From a bacterium (GTDB lineage: Bacteria; Patescibacteriota; Minisyncoccia; Phycocordibacterales; UBA918), in contig JAIYEC010000044.1 of assembly GCA_027487145.1 (NCBI GenBank), forward strand, positions 1 to 19,145: 19,145 bases of DNA, read 5' to 3'. Every line of letters begins with the position of its first letter. Within the stretch, counting starts at the first letter, position 1. This document shows, piece after piece, positions 1-7,427 of this stretch. The notes under the pieces were generated by a model. It was not told the DNA's origin. It saw only the letters and a list, made by a program, of their open reading frames with translations, and did not search any database. The translations under genes and the position numbers were made by a program.

Positions 1-1
1 T

Positions 2-1789
2 ATGGGTGAACCACACTCAATGGGAACACGTTTAGTAAACTCACAGAAATGTTTCCGCGCTGAAGATATTGAAGAAGTTGGTGACAACCGGCATACAACC
101 TTTTTTGAGATGTTGGGGAACTGGTCACTCGGTGATTACTTCAAGCAAGAACAACTCCCGTGGATTTACTCGTTTTTGATTGATGAAGTCGGTCTTGATC
201 CCAAGAATCTCTACGCATCAGCCTTCTTAGGCGACGAAGCAAATGGTGTTCCCAGAGACACCGAGGCAGTTGAAATTTTGCAAGACATATTTGCAAAACG
301 TGGCGTATCAAATGGAGTTGCTGAGATAGGGTCTGAAGCAAATGGATACCTTCGAGGCATGAAAGAAGGAGAGCGTATTTTTTATTACGACGCAGCCAAA
401 AACTGGTGGAGTCGTTCTGGTAAACCAGAAAAAATGCCAATTGGTGAACTTGGGGGAGGAGACAGCGAAATTTTCTACGACTTTGGTACACCACATGACA
501 CCAAGTGGGGCGAACATTGCCACCCAAACTGTGATTGTGGACGATTTATTGAAATCGGAAACTCTGTGTTCATGGAGTACATCAAAACCGAACGAGGCTT
601 TGAGAAACTTCCAAAGCAGAACGTTGACTTCGGTGGAGGATTTGAACGTATAACCGCTGCGGCTAATAACGACGCTGATGTTTTCAGGACGGATCTCATG
701 TGGAATGTCGTCACCCAAATCCACAGTCTTTCTGGGAAGTTTTATCTCGGTAACGAAGAAGCCTTTCGAGTTATTACTGACCATATCCGTGGAGCAGTAT
801 TTATGATTGGTGATGGTGTTATGCCAGGCAATAGCGAACAAGGGTACTTCGTTCGTCGCTTGCTTCGTCGAGCTGTTAGATACGCTGATGTCCTTGGTAT
901 TCCAGCTGGCGAACTCCAAAACCTCGCTGACAGTGTTATTACCACGTACGGTAACTACTACAAAAACCTGGCTCTAAAACGAGATACCATCAAACACGCT
1001 ATCGCTCTTGAAGAAGAGCAATTTAGGAAGACACTTGAAAACGGTCTGAAGCAATTCAATAAGCTATCCCTTCAAGTTCACATGACCACAAAAGAAGTTG
1101 ATGGCAAGAAAGTCCTGGATAAGGATTCTGCTCGCACGGTCCAAGCAATCAATGCGCAGAACGCCTTTGATCTCTTCACTACGTACGGATTTCCGATTGA
1201 GCTTACCGAAGAGATTGCCAAGGAAAAAGGCTTGGTGGTAGATAAAAAAGGCTTTGAAAAGCTCATGGAAGAACATCGAGAAAAGTCTCGAGCTGGAGCA
1301 GAGCAAAAGTTCAAGGGTGGTCTAGCAGACAGTTCAGAAGAAGTGGTGCGCCTCCATAGCGCAAACCACCTTATGCTCGCCGGACTCCGTAAAGAACTTG
1401 GTGATCATGTGCACCAAGCCGGCTCAAACATCACCGGGGAGCGCCTCCGCTATGATTTTACGCATCCTGAGAAAGTTGAGCGTGATGTACTTGATAGGGT
1501 AGAGGCGTACGTGAATGACGCTATTAAAGAAGGCGGTCTTGTGACAATGGAAATAGTTCCAAAGTCGGTAGCAGAAAAAGACCCAACCATTGAAGCCAGC
1601 TTCTGGGATCGTTATCCTGATGACGTAAAGGTCTACACCATGACCACGTACAGCGGAGCCGTTGTCTCTCGTGAACTCTGTGGTGGCCCACACGTAGAAA
1701 AACTTGAAGATATTAAGGGAACCTTCAAGATTGTTAAAGAAGAATCATCATCTGCCGGCGTGCGCCGCGTGAAAGCAGTGCTTGAGTAG
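2..1789 (+). CDS. alaS: Alanyl-tRNA synthetase, short form without C-Ala domain (5' partial)
   Basis: Charges tRNA-Ala with alanine in the cytoplasm and clears mischarged Ser/Gly. The reading frame runs in from outside the window; by family comparison roughly 50 N-terminal residues are missing, so the first ATG seen is internal. Visible: the class II aminoacylation core (RLVNSQKCFRAEDIEEVG, then TTFFEMLGNWSLGDYFK), a motif 3-like stretch GYFVRRLLRRAVRYADVLG, and an editing domain with HSANH (residues 452-456) and CGGPH (560-564), which supply the expected H, H, C, H metal ligands. The protein stops directly after the editing domain (SSAGVRRVKAVLE). The coiled coil and C-Ala domain of the roughly 875-residue E. 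coli type are absent, with no frameshift or remnant downstream. The usual GPCGPC segment reads GELGGGD, and a Cys/His cluster CHPNCDC lies at 173-179. Family assignment is very secure. Confidence 0.97.
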   Translation: MGEPHSMGTRLVNSQKCFRAEDIEEVGDNRHTTFFEMLGNWSLGDYFKQEQLPWIYSFLIDEVGLDPKNLYASAFLGDEANGVPRDTEAVEILQDIFAKRGVSNGVAEIGSEANGYLRGMKEGERIFYYDAAKNWWSRSGKPEKMPIGELGGGDSEIFYDFGTPHDTKWGEHCHPNCDCGRFIEIGNSVFMEYIKTERGFEKLPKQNVDFGGGFERITAAANNDADVFRTDLMWNVVTQIHSLSGKFYLGNEEAFRVITDHIRGAVFMIGDGVMPGNSEQGYFVRRLLRRAVRYADVLGIPAGELQNLADSVITTYGNYYKNLALKRDTIKHAIALEEEQFRKTLENGLKQFNKLSLQVHMTTKEVDGKKVLDKDSARTVQAINAQNAFDLFTTYGFPIELTEEIAKEKGLVVDKKGFEKLMEEHREKSRAGAEQKFKGGLADSSEEVVRLHSANHLMLAGLRKELGDHVHQAGSNITGERLRYDFTHPEKVERDVLDRVEAYVNDAIKEGGLVTMEIVPKSVAEKDPTIEASFWDRYPDDVKVYTMTTYSGAVVSRELCGGPHVEKLEDIKGTFKIVKEESSSAGVRRVKAVLE

Positions 1790-1814
1790 CTATCCCCGAA
1801 CCAGTAAATAAAAC

Positions 1815-1854
1815 AAAACAACGACTGTATAATAAGCATACATGTCGTTGTTTT
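1815..1854 (+). promoter_or_regulatory. -10 promoter inside a long palindrome spanning the PilM-like start codon
   Basis: A perfect TATAAT lies at 1828-1833, eight bases before the ATG at 1842, so the transcript should start at or next to the start codon (leaderless). No good -35 is seen. Around it is a near-perfect dyad: AAAACAACGAC (1815-1825) pairs with GTCGTTGTTTT (1844-1854), and TGTAT (1826-1830) pairs with ATACA (1838-1842) with one bulged T. In read-through RNA from alaS this would form a hairpin holding the ATG; at DNA level it could be an operator. Confidence 0.55.
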
Positions 1855-3059
1855 CGATTAATCCTACGGCCGAACGAATTGGTGCAATTATTGACGTTGG
1901 TTCAGGCAGCGTTCTCGTTGCTATTGTTATTTCTCAACTTGGAAACAAAAAACCAACTGTTGTGTGGAGTCACCGCGAACAAGCCCCGCTTCGAACCATT
2001 GATTCAATCGAGCAAAGTGCAAAGTCTGTTATGACTTCTTTAGTGAATGCGCTTTTAAAATTCGACAGTGAAGGAAGGCGGGCGCTTCATGAGTATAATA
2101 AGCACTCAAATGTTGATGAGGTACAGTGCTGTATTAGTGCACCATGGGCATACACCGTAACCAAGACCATCTCCTACACGCAAGAAGCGCCATTTGAAAT
2201 TACCAAAGCCCTCATTGATAGCCTCATTGAATCAGCTGAGAAAGACACTCAAGTAGAGTTAGCAGAAAACGAAGCTGCTACAGAGTTGGGACTCAGTATT
2301 ATTACCAGAAGTACCTTAGACACGCTCGCCAACGGCTACCGGATTGAAAAATCTATTGGTAGTGAAGCTACTGAGTTATCAATTGCGCACGTCAGCGTTG
2401 TTACCCAACAATACCTCATTGAACACCTCAAAGATCTCAGACACAAAATCTTTTCTGACAAACCACTGCATCAACTTTCATACATGCTTTCGCTTTATAG
2501 CGTGGTTGATGAAATCTTCAACGATTCCAGCGATTATTGTTTGATTGATATCACATACGAAGCAACTGAGATTGGTGTCGTTCGCGATGGAATTCTCACC
2601 TATTCGACTCATATACCATTCGGTTCGTTTTCATTAGCACGAGAAATTGCCCATGTTACCTCACTACCACTCTTGCAATCGTTTCAATCACTACACACCG
2701 GTGATGTTGAAGTCTTCTTAGATACACTTACCGCAGGCCAGAAAGACGAGGTTGAGACAATATTTAAGGAGTACGTTGCTCGTCTTGAAGCGCTATTTAC
2801 AGAAACCGGCGACGATCTTTCTATCCCAAAGAAAATGTACATCCACACCGAAATTGAAATGGAAGCTCTTTTTACCAAACTAATAACAGCAGCAGGAACA
2901 AACAAACTAAAAGGGACACCGCAGGTTAAGGGTCTCTCGAGCTTACTGGCTGATCTAGTGAACGTGGAGCACAAGGAGACTAATACTGATACCGCCATGC
3001 TGGTGGCTGCCAAATTCTTTCAATCTCAAAACCATCGAAGATTGTTTGAGTATCTCTAG
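1842..3059 (+). CDS. PilM/FtsA-like actin-fold ATPase protein
   Basis: A 405-residue soluble protein with the layout of the actin-like ATPase superfamily, closest in style to PilM/FtsA (SHS2-containing) proteins. A phosphate-1-like loop IDVGSGSV is at residues 17-24, a phosphate-2-like strand LIDITYEATEIGVV at 234-247, followed by IPFGSFSLAREIA, which resembles the IPxGG-type turn of PilM. The C-terminus DTAMLVAAKFFQS fits the closing helix of the fold. The glycine-poor loops suggest nucleotide binding may be weak. It has no signal peptide or membrane helix. The next gene encodes a single-pass membrane protein with a cytosolic tail, which resembles the PilM-PilN arrangement of type IV pili, where PilM binds the PilN tail. 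The start is fixed by TATAAT eight bases upstream. Function in pili is inferred; no other pilus gene is in the window. Confidence 0.7.
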   Translation: MSLFSINPTAERIGAIIDVGSGSVLVAIVISQLGNKKPTVVWSHREQAPLRTIDSIEQSAKSVMTSLVNALLKFDSEGRRALHEYNKHSNVDEVQCCISAPWAYTVTKTISYTQEAPFEITKALIDSLIESAEKDTQVELAENEAATELGLSIITRSTLDTLANGYRIEKSIGSEATELSIAHVSVVTQQYLIEHLKDLRHKIFSDKPLHQLSYMLSLYSVVDEIFNDSSDYCLIDITYEATEIGVVRDGILTYSTHIPFGSFSLAREIAHVTSLPLLQSFQSLHTGDVEVFLDTLTAGQKDEVETIFKEYVARLEALFTETGDDLSIPKKMYIHTEIEMEALFTKLITAAGTNKLKGTPQVKGLSSLLADLVNVEHKETNTDTAMLVAAKFFQSQNHRRLFEYL

Positions 3060-3170
3060 ATACCACTATTTTCTCATCAGCCTGGACATAAGGCATGGGT
3101 TTAAAGTAGCTAACCAATACAGATAACAGAATTGTCAACAAAACAGGCTACCGAAATGGTGGTGTGGGAG

Positions 3171-3189
3171 TATACTGTATGTACAGTAT
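3171..3189 (+). promoter_or_regulatory. -10 element overlapping a perfect 8-bp dyad
   Basis: TATACT (3171-3176) lies 11 bases before the ATG at 3188. It overlaps a perfect inverted repeat, ATACTGTA (3172-3179), spacer TG, TACAGTAT (3182-3189), that runs into the start codon. This is the geometry of a repressor site over the -10 and transcription start. The half-site resembles that of the E. coli LexA box, but the spacing is 4 bp too short for it. Confidence 0.45.
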
Positions 3190-4516
3190 GAATCAAAAAT
3201 GGAATCTACAGGACATCCGTCCCGCTGAACCAAGAAAGCGTCGCACACTTTCTGATCAGCGTTTACCAACCTCTCCGATTCGGCCCCAAGCGGAGCCTTT
3301 AGAAGATGAGCCAGTATTTGAGCGTGAGCAGATTCCAAGTATCCGTATCGAGAACGGAACTAAGCGAGGGCAAAAAAGAATCGTGTTCGCGAGTGTTCTT
3401 GGTGTACTTTTAATTGCTGGCGCCCTTGTGCTGAGCGCACTTCTTGGAAAGACTGAACTCACGATCTACCCAAAGATCAATCAACCAAATATCAGTAGTG
3501 AATTTACTGCCTATCCAGATAAACGAGACAACGCACTGAGCTACGAGCTTATGACACTTGAATCAACCAGCGAGAGTCAAGTAAAAGCTAGTGGTCAAAT
3601 CGACGTAAAAGAAAAGGCCACCGGAAAAATCGAAATTATCAAAACAACCGAAGGCGCGGAACGTATTATTGCTAACACTCGTTTTCGCTCACCTGATGGA
3701 AAAATCTTCCGGATTAAAGACGCTATCGTCGTACCAGGAGCAGTTAATAACGTTCCAGGCACTATTCAGGCTGATGTTATCGCAGAGGAAGTAGGGGATA
3801 CCTACAACTTAGCTGCTAATACCCGCTTTGATATACCAGGCTTCCAAGAAGGTGGTTTAACTGACCTATACAAAGCTATCTATGCAGAGAACCGAGCAGC
3901 CTTCACTGGCGGTATCGACGGCCCGCAATACAAAATTGATGACGCTGAATTAGGTACAGCCCGCCAAGCCCTCCAAATTAAGCTCCGCGATGAGCTCTTG
4001 AAGCGAGTTGAATCAGAAAAACCAAATGGATTTGTGGTGTTCCCAGGAGCTGTTGCCATTACCTACAATCAATTACCAGCGGTCGAATACGGTAATGATT
4101 TGGTAACCATAAAAGAACAGGCTATCCTTCAAATCCCAATCTTCAAACAACAAGATATTGGTTCTTTCCTAGCAAAGGAAGCAGTAGCAACCTACAGTGG
4201 TGGAAATGTCAGAATCGAAGACCCAACTGCACTGACCTTTAGCTACACCTCAGGCACGACTAGTAACTCAGTCATTGCTAATGAACCATCCTTGACCTTT
4301 AAATTAAGCGGAAAACCACTCCTTGTGTGGGAATACGATGCTAAGAAGTTGACCAAAGATCTCGCAGGACTACCAAAAACTGCTATAAATAATGCAATTT
4401 CTGCTTATCCTGGTATTGAAGGAGCAAAAGTAAGCATTACTCCATTCTGGAAGCGGAGTTTTCCTGAAAACCCAGACGATATTATCGTTGTAGAAGAAAT
4501 AAAGAAGGACGAATAA
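3188..4516 (+). CDS. Single-pass membrane protein with baseplate-J-like external region
   Basis: A 442-residue protein when read from the ATG at 3188. An upstream in-frame GTG (3164) and ATG (3179) exist, but the -10 hexamer at 3171-3176 overlaps or nearly abuts them, so 3188 is preferred. It has a charged, proline-rich cytosolic tail starting MNQKWNLQDIRP, a basic stop (KRGQKR), one hydrophobic helix at about residues 65-87, and a roughly 350-residue external part. Residues about 142-222 carry the repeated pattern of a baseplate J-like/adhesion family (KATGKIEI, NTRFRSPDGK, PGTIQADVIAEEVGDTYN, NTRFDIPGF). The tail motif WNLQDIRP recalls the short N-terminal peptide of PilN that docks on PilM, and the preceding gene is PilM-like, so the two probably act together at the membrane. 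No lipobox or catalytic motif is seen. The precise function is unknown. Confidence 0.7.
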   Translation: MNQKWNLQDIRPAEPRKRRTLSDQRLPTSPIRPQAEPLEDEPVFEREQIPSIRIENGTKRGQKRIVFASVLGVLLIAGALVLSALLGKTELTIYPKINQPNISSEFTAYPDKRDNALSYELMTLESTSESQVKASGQIDVKEKATGKIEIIKTTEGAERIIANTRFRSPDGKIFRIKDAIVVPGAVNNVPGTIQADVIAEEVGDTYNLAANTRFDIPGFQEGGLTDLYKAIYAENRAAFTGGIDGPQYKIDDAELGTARQALQIKLRDELLKRVESEKPNGFVVFPGAVAITYNQLPAVEYGNDLVTIKEQAILQIPIFKQQDIGSFLAKEAVATYSGGNVRIEDPTALTFSYTSGTTSNSVIANEPSLTFKLSGKPLLVWEYDAKKLTKDLAGLPKTAINNAISAYPGIEGAKVSITPFWKRSFPENPDDIIVVEEIKKDE

Positions 4517-4537
4517 GTGGTGAAACTAATAAGTAAT

Positions 4538-4566
4538 TTGACGTTTTTATTATTTCTTGGTAGACT
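4538..4566 (+). promoter_or_regulatory. Promoter of the infA ribosomal-protein operon
   Basis: TTGACG (4538-4543), a 17-base spacer and TAGACT (4561-4566) form a good sigma70-type promoter. Transcription would begin about 6 bases before the infA ATG at 4579, leaving no room for a Shine-Dalgarno site. Confidence 0.65.
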
Positions 4567-4578
4567 CGGGCACGTTTG

Positions 4579-4806
4579 ATGGATCAAGAAACAACAGATG
4601 TCAAGGATGATTTGGTGTACGGTGTGGTGGAAGAAGCCCTACCGAACGCCCTTTTTCGTGTAAAAACGGAAGAGTCATCTGATCTGGTCCTTGCGTACCT
4701 CTCTGGTCGAATGCGAAAGTTTCGTATTCGCGTACTTGTCGGAGATACAGTAGGCATGGTGGTTGATCCATACGGGGGAAAAGCCCGTATTACAAAACGC
4801 GTTTAA
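4579..4806 (+). CDS. infA: Translation initiation factor IF-1
   Basis: A 75-residue OB-fold protein that binds the ribosomal A site of the 30S subunit during initiation. The family pattern is clear: GVVEEALPNALFRVK, then LAYLSGRMRKFRIRVLVGD and DPYGGKARITKRV. The ATG at 4579 is chosen over the TTG immediately before it. Its N-terminus (MDQETTDVKDD) is slightly longer and more acidic than usual. It opens the operon rpmJ-rpsM-rpsK-rpsD-rpoA-rplQ-rplM-rpsI; the map/secY/adk genes often found upstream in other bacteria are not here. Confidence 0.96.
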   Translation: MDQETTDVKDDLVYGVVEEALPNALFRVKTEESSDLVLAYLSGRMRKFRIRVLVGDTVGMVVDPYGGKARITKRV

Positions 4807-4823
4807 GTTATTTATTAGAAGTT

Positions 4824-4940
4824 ATGAAAGTAAGATCTTCAGTAAAAAAAATGAGTCCGGATGATATCGTCGTCAAAAGACGCGGTGTTGTTTACGTGAT
4901 CAATAAGAAGAAGCCTCGACATAAACAACGTCAAGGATAA
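4824..4940 (+). CDS. rpmJ: 50S ribosomal protein L36, zinc-free form
   Basis: A 38-residue protein. The start MKVRSSVKK and the end KKPRHKQRQG are diagnostic of bacterial L36, and the position between infA and rpsM is the conserved one. In the common zinc-binding form, cysteines occur near residues 11, 14 and 27, with a histidine near 32. Here the cysteine positions are Ser, Asp and Asn (MSPDD, VIN), so the zinc ribbon is lost and only the histidine remains; one residue is inserted near Lys28-Lys30. This is a cysteine-free L36 variant. The gene is 17 bases after infA and 11 before rpsM. Confidence 0.96.
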   Translation: MKVRSSVKKMSPDDIVVKRRGVVYVINKKKPRHKQRQG

Positions 4941-4951
4941 AGAACAATTAT

Positions 4952-5329
4952 ATGAGAATTTCAGGTATAACAATTCCAGATAATAAGCAACTGCCGTACG
5001 CGCTTACAGCCGCATACGGAGTCGGTCTATCACGAGCTAAGTCAATCTTGGATGACCTTAAAATCGCGCACACAAAGAAGCCTACTGATCTCTCAACCGA
5101 TGAAGAGAACTCAATCCGTGAAAAGATTGAAGCATTCCGCATCGAAGGCGAACTTAAACGCGAAATTTCGGCCAACATCAAAAGACTCAAGGATATCAAC
5201 TCTTACCGTGGCTCACGTCACGCGAAGCGTCTTCCAGCTCGCGGACAGCGAACCAAGACCAACTCACGTACCCTCAAGGGTGCTAAGAAGACTATGGGTA
5301 GTGGTCGTCGTAAGCTAGAAAAGACTTAA
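4952..5329 (+). CDS. rpsM: 30S ribosomal protein S13
   Basis: A 125-residue protein of the 30S head, contacting tRNA in the P site and 50S bridges. Family signatures: MRISGITIPDNKQLPYALTA at the start, YGVGLSRAKSIL (helix-turn-helix-like GVG segment), LKREISANIKRLKDINSYRG, and the basic C-terminal arm RHAKRLPARGQRTKTNSRT. It has normal length. There is no Shine-Dalgarno: the sequence before the ATG is A/T-rich (ACAATTAT). Confidence 0.97.
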   Translation: MRISGITIPDNKQLPYALTAAYGVGLSRAKSILDDLKIAHTKKPTDLSTDEENSIREKIEAFRIEGELKREISANIKRLKDINSYRGSRHAKRLPARGQRTKTNSRTLKGAKKTMGSGRRKLEKT

Positions 5330-5360
5330 AATTTATCAGTGAGCACATATCTAACGACAT

Positions 5361-5792
5361 ATGGGTAAGAAAAAAATCGTAAGAAAGAGTGGTGGTTCTG
5401 ATGTATCAGGTACATCTCGCGCCCTCAATCGTATCCCTAAGCGAAAACTCGCTTCAGGAAAACTAAATATCCTTGCAACCTTCAACAACACACTTCTCAC
5501 GTTGTGTGATCCTAAGGGTAACGCGGTGATGTCTGCATCATCAGGCGCTCTTGGATTTAAAGGTTCACGTAAGAGCACACCGTTTGCTGCTGCAAAGGTG
5601 GGTGAAATTATTGGTGAAAAGGCTCAGCAAATGGGAATGAAAGAAGCTGAGGTAGTTGTTCGTGGTGTTGGTGCTGGTCGAGAATCAGCCCTCCGTGGAT
5701 TCTCTGGAAAGGGAATTGGCATCACTAAAATTACCGACATGACTCCAGTTCCATTTAACGGTCCGCGTGCTAAAAAGGCGCGCCGCGTATAG
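5361..5792 (+). CDS. rpsK: 30S ribosomal protein S11
   Basis: A 143-residue platform protein of the 30S subunit, near the mRNA exit and the Shine-Dalgarno helix. Diagnostic segments: FNNTLLTLCDPKGNAVMSASSGALGFKGSRKSTPFAA, VVVRGVGAGRESALRGF, ITDMTPVPFNGPRAKKARRV. The lysine-rich N-terminal extension (MGKKKIVRKSGG) is longer than in E. coli (129 residues). The last block has NGPRAKK where many bacteria have NGCRPPK. It is 31 bases after rpsM and 10 before rpsD. Confidence 0.97.
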   Translation: MGKKKIVRKSGGSDVSGTSRALNRIPKRKLASGKLNILATFNNTLLTLCDPKGNAVMSASSGALGFKGSRKSTPFAAAKVGEIIGEKAQQMGMKEAEVVVRGVGAGRESALRGFSGKGIGITKITDMTPVPFNGPRAKKARRV

Positions 5793-5802
5793 ACAATAGC
5801 GT

Positions 5803-6417
5803 ATGAAAATAGGTCCAAAATTCAAAATCGCCAAGCGTCTTGGCGCGCCAATCTTCGAAAAGACCCAAGGTCCGAAGTTTGAGCTATCAGTAGCACGCAC
5901 AAGTAACCGACGAACAAATAAGCGACCAGGTCAGGCTAGTGACTACAAGCGTCAGCTTATTGAAAAGCAGAAAATGCGCTTTTCTTACGGTATTACCGAA
6001 AAGCAACTTCGTCGTTACGTAGATGAAGCAATTGCAAAAGAAGGGCACCAACCAGTAGCTCTTCTTATTGACCGACTCGAAACTCGTCTTGATAACGTTG
6101 TATACCGTCTTGGTCTTGCTAAGACACGACGGTTCGCTCGTCAGATGGTTTCTCACGGTCACGTTGTAGTTAATGGTAAGAAGCTTAACGTCCCTTCACA
6201 CAAGGTACGTGTTGGTGATGTTATCACCGTACGAGAAGGAAGCCGCCAGAGTGTTATGTTTACTGCGCTCGCAGAAACACATGACGCAGTATCGGTACCA
6301 GCCTGGCTTTCATTTGATGCCAAGAAGCTAGAAGGTACCGTAAAGGGTGCACCGCAATACAATCCGACAGAAACTCTCTTCGACCCAGAACAAGTGATGG
6401 AATTCTACAGTCGATAA
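5803..6417 (+). CDS. rpsD: 30S ribosomal protein S4, cysteine-free form
   Basis: A 204-residue primary 16S rRNA binding protein that nucleates 30S body assembly. It shows KRQLIEKQKMRFSYGITEKQLRRY, then the S4 RNA-binding domain RLETRLDNVVYRLGLAKTRRFARQMVSHGHVVVNGKKLN, and a normal C-terminus ending in EFYSR. The N-terminal zinc cysteines found in some bacteria are absent. Length is typical. It begins 10 bases after rpsK with no Shine-Dalgarno. Confidence 0.97.
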   Translation: MKIGPKFKIAKRLGAPIFEKTQGPKFELSVARTSNRRTNKRPGQASDYKRQLIEKQKMRFSYGITEKQLRRYVDEAIAKEGHQPVALLIDRLETRLDNVVYRLGLAKTRRFARQMVSHGHVVVNGKKLNVPSHKVRVGDVITVREGSRQSVMFTALAETHDAVSVPAWLSFDAKKLEGTVKGAPQYNPTETLFDPEQVMEFYSR

Positions 6418-6456
6418 TCACAAGAGGTTTATAAAATTAGTTCATCAAAAATAACT

Positions 6457-7419
6457 ATGTTGGAAACAAATGTAACACTCCCATCAAAGCCTCGAGTAGT
6501 ATCTGAAGAAGAGAACCGCGGAACGTTTGAAATCGATGGTCTTTACCCTGGGTACGGACACACACTCGGTAACTCACTTCGCCGTATCATCCTCTCTTCA
6601 CTTCCAGGAGCAGCTATCACACAAGTGAAGATTGATGGTGTAGAGCACGAATTCTCTGCTATCGACGGGGTAAAGGAAGACGTCATTGTGATTCTTCTCA
6701 ACCTTCGCCGTATCCGTCTGGCGCTTCACAGCGACGAACCGGTAACTGTTACTCTCAAGAAGTCTGGCCTTGGTGTCGTAACAGCAGGTGACATCACCGC
6801 TCCAACGCAGGTAGAAATCCTCAACCCAGAACAACCAATCTGCGAGATTACCAACAAGAGCACGAAGCTTGAAATGGAACTCCGAATTGAAAAAGGTCTT
6901 GGATACATCCCGCGTGAAGTACACATGAAAGAAAAGATGGAAATCGGAGCTATCGCTATGGATGCAGTCTTCACACCAATCCGTCGTGCTAACTACGAAG
7001 TAGAAAACATGCGTGTTGGTGACCGAACAGACTACAACCGACTTCGCATCACGCTTGAAACCGACGGAACCTACACCGCTCGCGAAGCCCTCGAAAAATC
7101 AATCGAGATCATGATTCACCAGCTTAAGGCAATCATCGGCTTCCAAGAAGAACACACGCACACCACACCAGCTCCAGCTGCTACCGTGGTAGAAGCAAAA
7201 AAAGAAGAACCAGATCAGGAGGTGCTCAAGACCCGGATCGAAACACTTGACCTTACCAGTCGTACCCTACAAGCCCTTGAAGCAGCCTCAATCCGTACTG
7301 TCGGTGGCCTTGTGCGAAAGAAAAAAGATGATATTCTTGCGCTCGATGGCATTGGCCCTAAGGGACTAGAAGAAATTGTAGACATGCTTGCAGGCTACAA
7401 TCTTCACCTTGAACAATAA
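6457..7419 (+). CDS. rpoA: DNA-directed RNA polymerase subunit alpha
   Basis: A 320-residue scaffold subunit of RNA polymerase. The N-terminal assembly domain is plain: GTFEIDGLYPGYGHTLGNSLRRIILSSLPGAAIT, IPREVHMKEKMEIGAI, and RVGDRTDYNRLRITLETDGT. A linker rich in Ala, Pro and Glu leads to a complete C-terminal domain (LDLTSRTLQALEAASIRTVG, LDGIGPKGLEEIVDML). The Arg matching E. coli R265 is kept, but the neighbouring UP-element contact positions corresponding to N268 and C269 appear to be Gln and Ala. The gene lies in its usual place between rpsD and rplQ. No Shine-Dalgarno. Confidence 0.98.
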   Translation: MLETNVTLPSKPRVVSEEENRGTFEIDGLYPGYGHTLGNSLRRIILSSLPGAAITQVKIDGVEHEFSAIDGVKEDVIVILLNLRRIRLALHSDEPVTVTLKKSGLGVVTAGDITAPTQVEILNPEQPICEITNKSTKLEMELRIEKGLGYIPREVHMKEKMEIGAIAMDAVFTPIRRANYEVENMRVGDRTDYNRLRITLETDGTYTAREALEKSIEIMIHQLKAIIGFQEEHTHTTPAPAATVVEAKKEEPDQEVLKTRIETLDLTSRTLQALEAASIRTVGGLVRKKKDDILALDGIGPKGLEEIVDMLAGYNLHLEQ

Positions 7420-7427
7420 TCACGCTT

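Noticed and set aside
3164..3187. GTG at 3164 as the start of the membrane protein gene.
   Set aside because: It lies upstream of the -10 element at 3171-3176, so it would not be in the expected transcript; the ATG at 3188 fits better.
3172..3189. LexA (SOS) box at the membrane-protein promoter.
   Set aside because: Half-sites resemble the E. coli LexA box, but the palindrome is 16 bp at the core instead of 20, and the gene has no DNA-repair link.
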